A stretch of DNA of 64,000 nt, from NCBI RefSeq assembly GCF_900107455.1, contig NZ_FNQB01000003.1, forward strand, positions 1,240,001 to 1,304,000, read 5' to 3'. The translations under genes were made by a program, and so were the position numbers. The notes below the pieces were generated by a model. It was not told the DNA's origin. It was given only the letters and a program-made list of their open reading frames with translations, and ran no database searches. Source of the DNA: Asanoa ishikariensis. Its GTDB lineage: Bacteria; Actinomycetota; Actinomycetes; Mycobacteriales; Micromonosporaceae. How positions within the stretch are numbered: position 1 is the stretch's first letter; each line of letters opens with the position of its first letter. Shown piece by piece: positions 34,601 to 41,610 of this stretch.

Positions 34601-34923
34601 AGGCGCAGGCGCTGTACCGGGAGCTCGGCGACCAGGACGGCGAGGGCATGGCCCGCAACGGTCTGGGCGAGGCGTCGCGGGCCGAAGGACAGCATGCGGA
34701 ATCGCTCCGCCACCACACCGCCGCCCTCGCGCTCGTCACGATGAGCGGCGCCCGCGACCAGCAGGCACGCGCCCACGCCGGCCTCGGCCACGCCCACGAC
34801 GCGCTCGGGTCCGCCGCCGACGCGAACCTCCACTTCCGGCACGCCCTCGCCCTCTACGCCGACCTGGGCATGCCGGAAGCCGAACCCCTACGGACGCACG
34901 TCGCCACCCGCCGGCCGCGATGA
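31690..34923 (+). CDS. XRE-SARP-NB-ARC-TPR regulator
   Basis: This 1077-aa protein has an XRE helix-turn-helix (residues 5-65, GLTQQELAQRAGLSVRSLREIE), an OmpR-type winged helix (about 80-170), a BTAD domain (175-320), an NB-ARC ATPase with Walker A GTAGAGKTALAV near 375 and LMLLDN near 455, and C-terminal TPR repeats (about 770-1070). Two different DNA-binding domains in one chain is a known but uncommon SARP layout. GTG 31690 has GGAG 8 bases upstream. It lies just before the RiPP precursor on the same strand, with a 468-bp gap, so it is a candidate pathway activator. Confidence 0.92.
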   Translation: MSEDHAAHVGAAIRRHRTAAGLTQQELAQRAGLSVRSLREIEQGRVGRPRSSSVRGLLDALALPADEGAALLSPSTAARRLRVGVLGPLDVVVNGSNVDLQSVRQRTVLALFALHHGRTVPVDDIIDALWGDQPPRTARNLVQLYVGEVRTLLEPAGHTVRFAGSGYAAELGDQEVDLARFDDLETRARAAWSDGDAEQAARLYADALGFWRGPALVDAGDRLRHHPAAIAAGQRRIAATVAFADAAIALGAGERAIPALRAMCREEPLHEAVHGRLMLALAAADERAAALQVFADLRAVLADELGVEPGAALADIHLRILRNGRPVTGAAPPDRPARQLPAPPSPFVGRTGQLAALDQLLTGDLVAVIAGTAGAGKTALAVHWAHRVAEEFPDGQLYLNLRGYDPDTPLNPGDALARLLAGLGVPGETVAATVDERAAQLRTELAGRRVLMLLDNAGTAEQVRPLLPGTAGCAVVVTSRDDLAGLVAERGARRVDLDLLPEAESALLLRRLIGARAEAAPDAVARLARQCAHLPLALRVAAELAAARAESSLADLAGELADHHERLRSLDAGGDPRAAVATVFSWSTRQLAADTARTFRLLGLHPGANIDAYAAAALAGTSPRQARHDLAALGRAHLTQVSDGGRHGMHDLLRAYAMRLSGELDGVRQSVAARGRLLDFYLATAAAAMDTLHPAEAHRRPRVPASPTPMPDLPDAAAALAWLDAERPTLVAVTAHAAAHGFGSHATRLATVLFRYLEGSHFADASIIYRHALAAARHDRDRAAQADALHGLGCFHFKCGHFDLAARYLRTAREHFRHVGDRGGEARALNNLGSVEQWRGRYDAAAELHQRALNRFLDVGDQVGQARALSNLGRTEYRLGRLDAAAGHLRQALALCRTIADAPGEAEALDRLGSVEHQRGHHSRAAEYHLRSLRLHQRNGDRSGEASTMTNLGTVYPELGRHAEAADLLHQAQALYRELGDQDGEGMARNGLGEASRAEGQHAESLRHHTAALALVTMSGARDQQARAHAGLGHAHDALGSAADANLHFRHALALYADLGMPEAEPLRTHVATRRPR

Positions 34924-35391
34924 CAACCCCTAACCCCAGATCCACAGCCCGTTGTGGCCACCGTTGCAGTACGCACGACGTATTCTCTCTCGGCAGACCA
35001 AATACGCACGTCAGGAACTCCTTAGGTCGACGCTTTCCCACGCCTGTCGAGCCGCTGCTTCGTTGCCTGAAAGGCACTCCTCGGTACGGTACGGCGGAGC
35101 GACCCCAACACCGCTTGATCGCTACGGGATGCCGTCGGCGACACGCTGACCAGCGCCGATGCCCATCGACGGCGGCCCGGCCGGCACGCGATCGGCAGAA
35201 TCCCGGCGGATCGCGGTCAAGGGCAGACAGATTGAAGGTTGGCTGTATATGCTTCCGTTCGCTGGCGGAAATAGGCCGCCGCCTTTGTCGGCCGTCGATA
35301 TGTCCGCGACATTGTCCACTCACGTCGGGCGATAGGATCGGACGCTTTCGTGGCCGTCGAGTTCGCACGGGAATCAACGGGAGGAGCTGCC
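34924..35391 (+). promoter_or_regulatory. Upstream region of the RiPP precursor
   Basis: No gene was found in this 468-bp stretch, which is clearly lower in GC than its neighbours. TTGTCC near 35311 and TAGGAT near 35332 with a 15-bp spacer form a weak promoter candidate ahead of the precursor. The region is large enough to carry SARP-type repeats, but I could not pick a convincing set by eye. Confidence 0.4.
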
Positions 35392-35529
35392 ATGAAGGAC
35401 AACGTGGACGCGGTCGAGCTGGCGGAGGTGTCGCCGGTGGAGCTGCAGCAGCTGTTGGAGGACGAGCTCGGCCTCGCGGTCGGCGACACCGGGTGTGCCG
35501 CCTTCGCCGCGCCGATCAGGCAGGAGTGA
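35392..35529 (+). CDS. RiPP precursor peptide (45 aa) of a YcaO-TfuA system
   Basis: The ATG at 35392 follows GGGAGGAG by 6 bases, one of the best ribosome sites in the window. The peptide starts MKDNVDAVELAEVSP, continues with an acidic amphipathic helix VELQQLLEDELGL, and ends GDTGCAAFAAPIRQE. An acidic leader with ELxxLLxDEL spacing, a Gly-rich junction and a short Ala-rich tail with one Cys are typical of RiPP precursors. It is followed by YcaO and TfuA genes on the same strand. The core is probably within the last 11-14 residues. Leader/core boundary and modification are inferred. Confidence 0.8.
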   Translation: MKDNVDAVELAEVSPVELQQLLEDELGLAVGDTGCAAFAAPIRQE

Positions 35530-35553
35530 GCCGCGCTCGGCTGACTGTTCCGC

Positions 35554-35568
35554 CGGGTCACGGACCCG
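35554..35568 (+). other. Short hairpin after the precursor gene
   Basis: CGGGTC and GACCCG pair perfectly over a 3-base loop, starting 25 bases after the precursor stop. With the next hairpin it may lower read-through into the enzyme genes or protect the precursor mRNA end. Confidence 0.45.
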
Positions 35569-35582
35569 TGGGTGCCGACGGT

Positions 35583-35600
35583 CGCGGGGTCACACCCGCG
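35583..35600 (+). other. Second short hairpin before ycaO
   Basis: CGCGGG (35583-35588) pairs with CCCGCG (35595-35600) over a 6-base loop. It lies 38 bases upstream of the YcaO start. Confidence 0.4.
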
Positions 35601-35638
35601 GCCGTTGGTCCCGAACGCGCAACCGCCGGCCCACGACC

Positions 35639-36961
35639 ATGATTCGAGACCAGGCGCCGAAGCTGCGCGGTCACGGCGCTCACCGCGAACGCCGCCCGCA
35701 GGACACGTTCGACAGCGTGCGCCCGCACTTCCGCCGGATCGGCATCACCCGGATCGCGGACATCACCGGCCTGGACCGGATCGGGATCCCGGTGCACAAC
35801 GCCATCGTGCCGCGGTCCAACGACGTCCTCTCGGTCTACACCGGCAAGGGACTGACCCCGATCGACTCGATGACGTCGGCGGTCATGGAGGCGGTCGAGC
35901 GTTACGCCGGTTGGCTGCCGCTGCGGCCGGCGACCGTCGCCTCCTACGAGGACCTGGTGTCCACGGGCACCCCGGCGATGCGCCCGGCCGACCTCAACAT
36001 CGCGCTGCTTCCCCAGTACGCCGACCATCTCCCCATCTACTGGGTGCCCGGCCACGACCTGGTGAGCGAGGAGACGGTGCTCGTACCCACCAGCGCGGTC
36101 TGCTACGGGACGGATCCCGGCGCACCACCCTGCTACCGGCTCGGCGTCACCAACGGCCTCGCCTCCGGAAACACCCTGGAGGAGGCGGTGTGCCACGCGC
36201 TGTGCGAGCTGGTCGAGCGCGACGCGCTGACCCTCTCGGAGATCGTCAGCGGGCGGTTGAGCCAGATCCTGGCCGAGGGGCTGGCCGGGCCGCGCCGGCC
36301 GGAGCAGGTGGCCGCGCTACGGCAGCTACATCCGCACATCGACCCGGGCAGCACGCCGCCGACCGTCGCACGCCTGCTCGACCGGTTCCACGACGCCGGC
36401 CTGCGCATGCGGCTGGTGTCCATCACGTCCGACCTGGGCATCCCCAGCGTTCTGGCGGCGTCCTCGGAGGACAACGGACCGTCCACGTCCAAGGGGTACG
36501 GCGGCTACGGCACGCATCCCGACCTCGAGGTCGCGATGCTGCGGGCGGTGACGGAGTGCGCGCAGTCGCGGGCGGTGGACATCCAGGCGATGCGCGAGGA
36601 CATCAACCTGCCCGACGCGCAGGTGCCCAAGCACCGGCACCATACGAAGCGCGCCACCACCGTCGACCTCAACAGTTGGGCCTGGCGGCCGGCCGAGCGG
36701 CAGGTCTCGGCGGCCGAGCTTCCGTCCCATCCCAGCGACGACGTGGTGAGCGACATCAGGATGATGGTGGCCCGGCTCCGCGACCGGGGCATGTCCCGGG
36801 TCATCGTCGTGGACATGTCGCCGCCGGACCTGCCGGTGCGGGTGGCGCGGGTGGTCGTACCCGGTCTGGAGTCCTGGGCGGTGGACCGCTCGAAGCTGGG
36901 TCAACGGGCGGCGAACGCGTGGAACCGGGCGCTGCGGCAGCTCACTTCGGTGTCCGCATGA
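35639..36961 (+). CDS. YcaO-domain protein, TfuA-associated type
   Basis: The 440-aa protein starts at ATG 35639, 109 bp after the precursor stop. The three YcaO ATP-binding segments are present: SAVMEAVERYAG (about residue 80-91), ALCELVERDALTLSE (about 188-202) and TECAQSRAVDIQA (about 306-318). The Glu and Arg residues that hold Mg-ATP are intact. The C-terminus ends RQLTSVSA and lacks the PxPxP tail of azoline-forming cyclodehydratases, and there is no fused E1-like domain. YcaO proteins paired with TfuA make backbone thioamides in thioviridamide-type peptides and in methyl-coenzyme M reductase. It overlaps tfuA by 4 bases. Confidence 0.93.
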   Translation: MIRDQAPKLRGHGAHRERRPQDTFDSVRPHFRRIGITRIADITGLDRIGIPVHNAIVPRSNDVLSVYTGKGLTPIDSMTSAVMEAVERYAGWLPLRPATVASYEDLVSTGTPAMRPADLNIALLPQYADHLPIYWVPGHDLVSEETVLVPTSAVCYGTDPGAPPCYRLGVTNGLASGNTLEEAVCHALCELVERDALTLSEIVSGRLSQILAEGLAGPRRPEQVAALRQLHPHIDPGSTPPTVARLLDRFHDAGLRMRLVSITSDLGIPSVLAASSEDNGPSTSKGYGGYGTHPDLEVAMLRAVTECAQSRAVDIQAMREDINLPDAQVPKHRHHTKRATTVDLNSWAWRPAERQVSAAELPSHPSDDVVSDIRMMVARLRDRGMSRVIVVDMSPPDLPVRVARVVVPGLESWAVDRSKLGQRAANAWNRALRQLTSVSA

Positions 36962-37653
36962 GCCGCCCCGTGGTCTTCGTCGGCCCGAGCCTGCACGGCG
37001 GCGCCGCCCTGCGGCGTGCCGACATCGAGTTCCTGCCGCCGGTCCGGCGTGGCGACATCGACGCGCTGCTGGCCCGCGACGCACCGCCGCCGGCGATCGG
37101 CATCATCGACGGCGCGTTCTTCCAGAGCCTGAGCGTCTCGCCCAAGGAGGTGCTCCGGGCGATCGACGTGGGCGTGCGGCTGTACGGCTCCTCCAGCATC
37201 GGCGCGCTGCGGGCGGTGGAGTGCGCGCCCTACGGCATGGTGGGCGTCGGCCGGATCTACGAGGAATACCAGTCCGGGCGGATCAACGCCGACGACGAGG
37301 TCGCCATCACCTACGACGACGAGACCGGCCGGGCGCTGTCCGAGCCGCTGGTGAACCTGCGCTTCGCCGTCGCCGCCGCACAGGCCGCCGGCGTGGTGGA
37401 GGTTCCGCTCGCGGAGCATTTCCTCCTGCTCGCCAAACGCCGGTACTTTCCGGAACGCACCGTCGCGCTGATCCTGCAGGACCTGGCCGCCGAGGTCGGA
37501 GAGGCGCCGTGTGCCCCGCTGCGGCAGTTCCTCGCGCACGGCGCGCCGGACACGAAGCGGGACGACGGCCTCCGTCTTCTCGACCTGATCGTCACCGACG
37601 GCTCCGCGACGAACGGGCGACCACTGGAGTGGCCTCCGCCGGTTCACCACTGA
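36958..37653 (+). CDS. TfuA-like protein, YcaO partner
   Basis: The 231-aa protein starts with ATG overlapping the YcaO stop (ATGA at 36958), so the two are translated together. It has VVFVGPSLHGG at the N-terminus and the family block YGSSSIGALRAVECAPYGMVGVGRIYEEY (about residues 80-108). TfuA proteins are named from the trifolitoxin locus and are thought to assist YcaO, probably by delivering sulfur for thioamide formation. The 3' end overlaps the convergent MFS gene by 62 bp, so about 20 C-terminal codons are antisense to a transporter gene. Confidence 0.93.
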   Translation: MSRPVVFVGPSLHGGAALRRADIEFLPPVRRGDIDALLARDAPPPAIGIIDGAFFQSLSVSPKEVLRAIDVGVRLYGSSSIGALRAVECAPYGMVGVGRIYEEYQSGRINADDEVAITYDDETGRALSEPLVNLRFAVAAAQAAGVVEVPLAEHFLLLAKRRYFPERTVALILQDLAAEVGEAPCAPLRQFLAHGAPDTKRDDGLRLLDLIVTDGSATNGRPLEWPPPVHH

Positions 37654-38815
37654 CCATCAGCGACAGCAGCGCCGCGAGCGCGGTCACTCCCCCGGCCATC
37701 AGGAACGCGACGTCGACGTCGTCGCCGGCGAGGCTGATCAGTTGGCCGGCGGCACCGGAGCCGAGCGCGTACCCGGCCCACATGGACGAGCCCATCCAGG
37801 CAAACGCCTCGGTGCGGTAGCGGGCCGGAGCCGCCTCACCCAGAGCCAACTGGTGCAACGTGTCGCGCGGCCCACCGACGAGGCCGACGGCGAGCAGCGC
37901 GATGCCGAGAGCCAGCAGCGTCGGTGCCTGGCTCACGCCGGCCACCAGCAGCGCCGAGACGGCGTGGAACAGGGCCAGTTGCCGGCCGAGCGAAGCCGCC
38001 CGGGGCCGGGTGCCGTAGACGAGCGCGCTGACCACCGTGCCCAGGGAGACCGCGCCGACGAGCAACCCGGCCGCACCGGCGGAGTCGGCCTCGGCGGCCG
38101 CCGCCGGCGCGGCGACGATCACGGCACCGAACACGAACGCGTCGCACACGATGATGGCGAGCAGCAGGCGCACCTGCCCGCTCGCGAGTGGACCGAGATA
38201 GTTCCTGCGGTCGGCCCCCACGGTGCCCACGCGCCGCCGGACGCCGGGCGTGCTCACCAGCAGCAGGATGCCGATCAGCATGGCGAGCCCGGCCACCCCG
38301 GTGACGACGATCGGATCGGCGAACAGCAGCAGCACCGACACCACCAGCGGCCCGGTGACGTACATGGCCTCGTTGACGACGGCGTCGAGGGCGAACGCGG
38401 CCGGCAACCGCTGCGGCGGCACGAACGCCGGCCAGGTGGCGCGCACGACCGGGCCGGCCGGCGGGGAAGTGGCGCCGAGCGCGACCGCGCAGCCGACGAG
38501 CACGCCGGTGGGCAGGTCCTGGGCCAGGGCGACGATCAGGACGACGTACGCGGTCAGGTGGGCGGCGAGCAGGCCGAGCAGGATCCGGTGGGCCGCGAGG
38601 CGATCGACGAGTCGCGCGGAGACGGGCACCGACAGGGCCAGCGCGGCGGCGAACCCGGTGAGCACGAGCCCGGCCGCCGCGTACGACCGGCCGAGGTCGA
38701 CCACCGCGAGGAACAACGTAAGGGTGAGCATCGGGGCGGCGATGCGGGTGGTGACGGCGGAGACGACCAACGGCCGCACCTCGGGAACCGCGAACAGCTC
38801 ACGATAGGCCCGCAC
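37592..38815 (-). CDS. MFS transporter
   Basis: The 407-aa protein has 12 membrane helices in two bundles with a cytoplasmic loop near residue 195-210 (PGVRRRVGTVGADRRN). This is an antiporter-type major facilitator. GTG 38815 follows GGAGG by 4 bases. It is convergent with tfuA and so not in the same transcript, but it may export or confer tolerance to the RiPP product. That role is inferred only from position. The general layout also fits a drug/metabolite exporter. Confidence 0.88.
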   Translation of the reverse strand: MRAYRELFAVPEVRPLVVSAVTTRIAAPMLTLTLFLAVVDLGRSYAAAGLVLTGFAAALALSVPVSARLVDRLAAHRILLGLLAAHLTAYVVLIVALAQDLPTGVLVGCAVALGATSPPAGPVVRATWPAFVPPQRLPAAFALDAVVNEAMYVTGPLVVSVLLLFADPIVVTGVAGLAMLIGILLLVSTPGVRRRVGTVGADRRNYLGPLASGQVRLLLAIIVCDAFVFGAVIVAAPAAAAEADSAGAAGLLVGAVSLGTVVSALVYGTRPRAASLGRQLALFHAVSALLVAGVSQAPTLLALGIALLAVGLVGGPRDTLHQLALGEAAPARYRTEAFAWMGSSMWAGYALGSGAAGQLISLAGDDVDVAFLMAGGVTALAALLSLMVSGEPAEATPVVARSSRSRR

Positions 38816-38891
38816 CTGACCTCCACCCGATCACCCGAATGCCCCGGCAGCAGACTAGTCGATTGAGATCGATGCCTCGCGGTGGCTCGAC

Positions 38892-39016
38892 TCAGCTCGC
38901 CCTCAGCAGCTTCAGGGCTGCGGCCAGGGTCTCGTCGGGAGAGGTCCTCGACACGTCGGGGAAGACGTGGTGCTTCCACATCAGGTCGACGACCCGTTCA
39001 ACGATCTCCGTGCACG
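38892..39016 (-). pseudogene. Decayed, internally deleted copy of the S41 peptidase gene
   Basis: Read on the minus strand, TEIVERVVDLMWKHHVFPDV matches the N-terminus of the intact S41 protein (start at 28885), then jumps to SPDETLAAALKLLRAS, which matches its C-terminus (TPDDTLPAALALLRE). About 250 codons are missing. The codon that should be ATG is ACG. The sequence just upstream still shows GAGTCAAGAGTTC, the left part of the ArsR operator seen at 28896. It cannot make a peptidase. Confidence 0.8.
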
Positions 39017-39027
39017 AAAGAGTCAAG

Positions 39028-39100
39028 AGTTCCTCGCGGTCGTGCACGAGGCCAAGGACGCGGGCGCCGACCATCCGCGCTACGACGTCCTACTAGGACC
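39028..39100 (+). pseudogene. 3' remnant of a second ArsR gene
   Basis: The frame LAVVHEAKDAGADHPRYDVLLGPFRP matches the tail of the intact ArsR protein (IAHETQDAGADHPRYGVLLGLFQP), and the DNA string CTACTAGGAC is shared. It directly abuts the truncated S41 operator, so nearly all of the ArsR gene including its DNA-binding domain is gone. Confidence 0.75.
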
Positions 39101-39179
39101 TTTCCGACCCCTGGGGCTGGCGCCGACTTCCACCGGCAGGGAGTGACGAGGGTCGCACCGGCCCCAGCGGGGCTGAATG

Positions 39180-39194
39180 TCCCGTCCAGCGGAA
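39180..39194. promoter_or_regulatory. Possible IclR site upstream of the nitroreductase
   Basis: TCCCGTCCAGCGGAA matches the palindrome at 41500-41514 at 11 of 15 positions. It lies about 100 bp before the nitroreductase start. Weak on its own; listed because of the second, better site. Confidence 0.35.
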
Positions 39195-39294
39195 AAGCCG
39201 CCGCCCGGCACGTTGTCGACGAGCGAACGCCCGACCAAAGCTGGGTCAGCCGGCCGACGAATCGCCGGTAGCTGACACACCACAGGACGGAAAC

Positions 39295-39888
39295 ATGTCT
39301 CTCCTACTCGACGGCACCACGCAGGACCTCTTGTTCCGGGCCGCCCGCACGGCCAACACCTTCACGACCGACCCGGTGACCGACGGACAGCTCAAGGCCG
39401 TCTACGACCTCATCAAGTACGGCCCCACCGAGATGAACGGCCAGCCGCTGCGGATCGTCCTGGTCCGGTCGCCCGAGGCGCGCGAGCGGCTGCTGGAACA
39501 CATGGACGACGGAAATAAGACCAAGACCAGCGCCGCGCCGCTCGTCGCGATCATGGCGGCCGACACCAACTTCCACCACGAGTTGCACCGCACCTTCCCG
39601 CACGCGCCGACCGCGCGGGACAAGTTCGACCGGCACGAGGCCCTTCGCGTCGGGTCGGCCCGGCTCAACGCCGCGCTCCAGGTGGGTTACTTCATCGTCG
39701 GCGTCCGGGCGGCGGGCCTGGCCGCCGGTCCGATGGTCGGGTTCGACGCCGACGGCATCAACCAGACGTTCTTCCCGGACGGCGAGCACCAGGTGCTAGC
39801 CGTGGTCAACGTCGGCAAGCCCGGCGCGAACGCATGGTTCGGCCGCGGCCCGCGGCTCGACTACGACGACGTCGTCACCACGGCCTGA
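39295..39888 (+). CDS. Nitroreductase-family FMN oxidoreductase (RutE/HadB-like)
   Basis: The 197-aa protein has the RutE-like layout: LFRAARTANTFTTDPV (14-29), KYGPTEMNGQPLRIVLVRS (41-59) and GPMVGFDADGINQTFF near 150. Members of this group bind FMN as dimers; RutE reduces malonic semialdehyde. The name here follows that similarity, and the true substrate is unknown. It is followed 10 bp later by an SDR gene, and the set faces an aldehyde dehydrogenase and IclR regulator, so a catabolic role is likely. Confidence 0.88.
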   Translation: MSLLLDGTTQDLLFRAARTANTFTTDPVTDGQLKAVYDLIKYGPTEMNGQPLRIVLVRSPEARERLLEHMDDGNKTKTSAAPLVAIMAADTNFHHELHRTFPHAPTARDKFDRHEALRVGSARLNAALQVGYFIVGVRAAGLAAGPMVGFDADGINQTFFPDGEHQVLAVVNVGKPGANAWFGRGPRLDYDDVVTTA

Positions 39889-39898
39889 AGGAGGAGAG

Positions 39899-40642
39899 AT
39901 GCAGACACACGAAGGACGGGTGGCGGTCGTCACCGGGGCTGCCCGGGGCATCGGGCAGGCGATCGCCCGCCGGCTCGGCGAGCGCGGCGCGACGATCGTC
40001 GCGATCGACCTCGACAGCCCGGACGAGACGCTCGCGCAACTCGGCAAGTCCGGCCACACCGTCCTCGGCCGCGCGGTCGACGTGTCCGACCCGGACCGGG
40101 TGGCCGCGGTCGGCGCGGAGATCGTCCGTAAGTTCGGCCGGGCGGACATCCTGGTCAACAACGCCGGGATCCTGCCGCACATCAGCATCGACGATCTCGA
40201 CTACGCCACGTGGCGGCGGATCCTCGCGGTCAACCTCGACTCACAGTTCCTGATGGCCAAGGCCCTGCTGCCGGCGATGAGAGAGCGAGGTTGGGGCCGG
40301 ATCGTCAACCTGACCTCCAACTCCATCGTCACCGCCGCGCCGAACCTCTCTCATTACATGGCGAGCAAGATGGGCGCGATCGGCTTCACCCGCGGACTGG
40401 CCAACGACGTCGCCTCGTACGGCATCACGGTCAACGCCGTGGGTCCCACCCTCAGCCGCACACCGGGCGCGCTGAAGGAGCACTCCGACGAGGCCCTGGC
40501 GGCGGCCGCCGCGAGCCAGGCCATCAAGCGCAACGGCGAACCCGACGACGTGGCCGGCACCGTGGCGTTCCTGACCAGCGACGACGCCGGCTTCGTGACC
40601 GGACAGACCATCATGGCCGACGGCGGGTACGCCCGGCTCTGA
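39899..40642 (+). CDS. Short-chain dehydrogenase/reductase
   Basis: The 247-aa SDR has the cofactor motif TGAARGIGQ (residues 12-20), NNAG near 90, and the catalytic Tyr-x-x-x-Lys in SHYMASKMG near 155. It ends with the usual DDAGFVTGQTIMADGGY. This is an NAD(P)-dependent classical SDR, of the FabG-like type. GGAGGAG precedes the ATG by 4 bases. It is co-transcribed with the nitroreductase. The substrate is probably a hydroxyacyl or alcohol intermediate of the same pathway. Confidence 0.93.
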   Translation: MQTHEGRVAVVTGAARGIGQAIARRLGERGATIVAIDLDSPDETLAQLGKSGHTVLGRAVDVSDPDRVAAVGAEIVRKFGRADILVNNAGILPHISIDDLDYATWRRILAVNLDSQFLMAKALLPAMRERGWGRIVNLTSNSIVTAAPNLSHYMASKMGAIGFTRGLANDVASYGITVNAVGPTLSRTPGALKEHSDEALAAAAASQAIKRNGEPDDVAGTVAFLTSDDAGFVTGQTIMADGGYARL

Positions 40643-40646
40643 CACA

Positions 40647-40706
40647 CGCTGGCCCGAGGGGCGTCATCCGCGGCTGGGGGCGCGGGTGGCGCCCCTCGGG
40701 CCAGCG
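40647..40706. terminator. Bidirectional terminator, 17-bp perfect stem
   Basis: CGCTGGCCCGAGGGGCG (40647-40663) and CGCCCCTCGGGCCAGCG (40690-40706) are exact reverse complements with a 26-base loop. It stands between the SDR gene (ends 40642) and the convergent IclR gene (ends 40712). Confidence 0.8.
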
Positions 40707-40711
40707 CTGCG

Positions 40712-41455
40712 TCAACTGCCGAGCTCGGCGCCGAGGTCGGCCGCCGCCTTGACCAGGATCGGGCCGATCCACGGCAGCGTGCTCTCCGGTAGGCGGGTCG
40801 CCGGGCCGGCCACCGCCAACGCGCCGCGGACCCGGCCAAACGGGTCGACCACGGCCGCGCCGATCGCGGTGATGTCGGGCTCGACGCCGCCGATGTTGAC
40901 CGCGTACCCCCGTTCGCGGGTCTCCTCGAGCACGAGATCCAGCTCCGGGTCCGCCGCCGCGGCCGGCCCGAGACACCGCACGAGGTTGTCGCGCGACAGC
41001 TCGGCCAGGATCGCGCGCCCGGTCGAGGAGAGCGTCGCCGGGTGCTCGATGCCTAGCCGCAGGCCCGCCCGCAACGACCGGGTCGACTCCTGACCCGCCA
41101 GGAATCGGGTGCGGCCGTTGTGCAGCACCGCGACATGCACCGTCTCGCCCAGTTCCTCGGCCAGCGCCGCCAGATACGGCTCGCTGCGGCGCACGAGTTC
41201 GCCCTCCGCCCGGTCACGGGCGCCCGACAGCTCGAACAGGGCCGGTCCGGGCAGGTAGGGCCGATGTCCGGGCCCGGCGGGGCGCACCACATGGCCGCTG
41301 CCCTCCAGCGCGGCCAGCAGCCGGTGCGCTGTCGACGTCGGTAGCCCGGACTCGGCCGCGAGCTGGGCGAGCCGGGTCTCACCGTGCTCGCTCAGCACGG
41401 CCAGCAGCCGCAGGGCACGCAGGACCACGGACTCAGCACTCTCGTTCTCCCGCAT
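40712..41455 (-). CDS. IclR-family regulator
   Basis: The 247-aa protein has an IclR winged helix (residues 8-65, LRALRLLAVLSEHGETRLAQLAAESGLPTSTAHRLLAAL) and the GAF-like effector domain (80-245) with GIEHPATLSSTGRAILAEL and NIGGVEPDITAIGAAV. IclR proteins usually sense aromatic or small organic acids. ATG 41455 fits the family N-terminus; an upstream ATG is not needed. It stands between the two arms of the oxidoreductase cluster, and a palindrome suited to it lies before the divergent aldehyde dehydrogenase. Confidence 0.93.
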   Translation of the reverse strand: MRENESAESVVLRALRLLAVLSEHGETRLAQLAAESGLPTSTAHRLLAALEGSGHVVRPAGPGHRPYLPGPALFELSGARDRAEGELVRRSEPYLAALAEELGETVHVAVLHNGRTRFLAGQESTRSLRAGLRLGIEHPATLSSTGRAILAELSRDNLVRCLGPAAAADPELDLVLEETRERGYAVNIGGVEPDITAIGAAVVDPFGRVRGALAVAGPATRLPESTLPWIGPILVKAAADLGAELGS

Positions 41456-41499
41456 GTCGGAAGAGTAGCGCGCCCAACCAGCGAGACCCACGTCACTAA

Positions 41500-41514
41500 T
41501 TCCGCTCAACGGAA
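41500..41514. promoter_or_regulatory. IclR operator candidate
   Basis: TTCCGCTCAACGGAA has exact 5-bp arms TTCCG/CGGAA with a 5-base spacer, the size and arm type known for several IclR operators. It lies in the 155-bp divergent region between the IclR and aldehyde dehydrogenase genes. Confidence 0.6.
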
Positions 41515-41610
41515 GACTTGGTCGGTCGGGGTTTGGCGTGCCGCGGCTGTGGTGGGACGTTCGGCTCGGGCATCCGACCGGGTGTCCACCGCTGACACGA
41601 AGGTCGAGAG

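Noticed and set aside
34952-35149. 65-codon plus-strand frame before the precursor
   Set aside because: No ribosome site, and composition unlike the coding regions of the window.
35392-36961. Azoline-type (TOMM) or lantibiotic cluster
   Set aside because: YcaO lacks the PxPxP tail, there is no E1-like partner or dehydrogenase, and the precursor has only one Cys, so the TfuA/thioamide route fits better.
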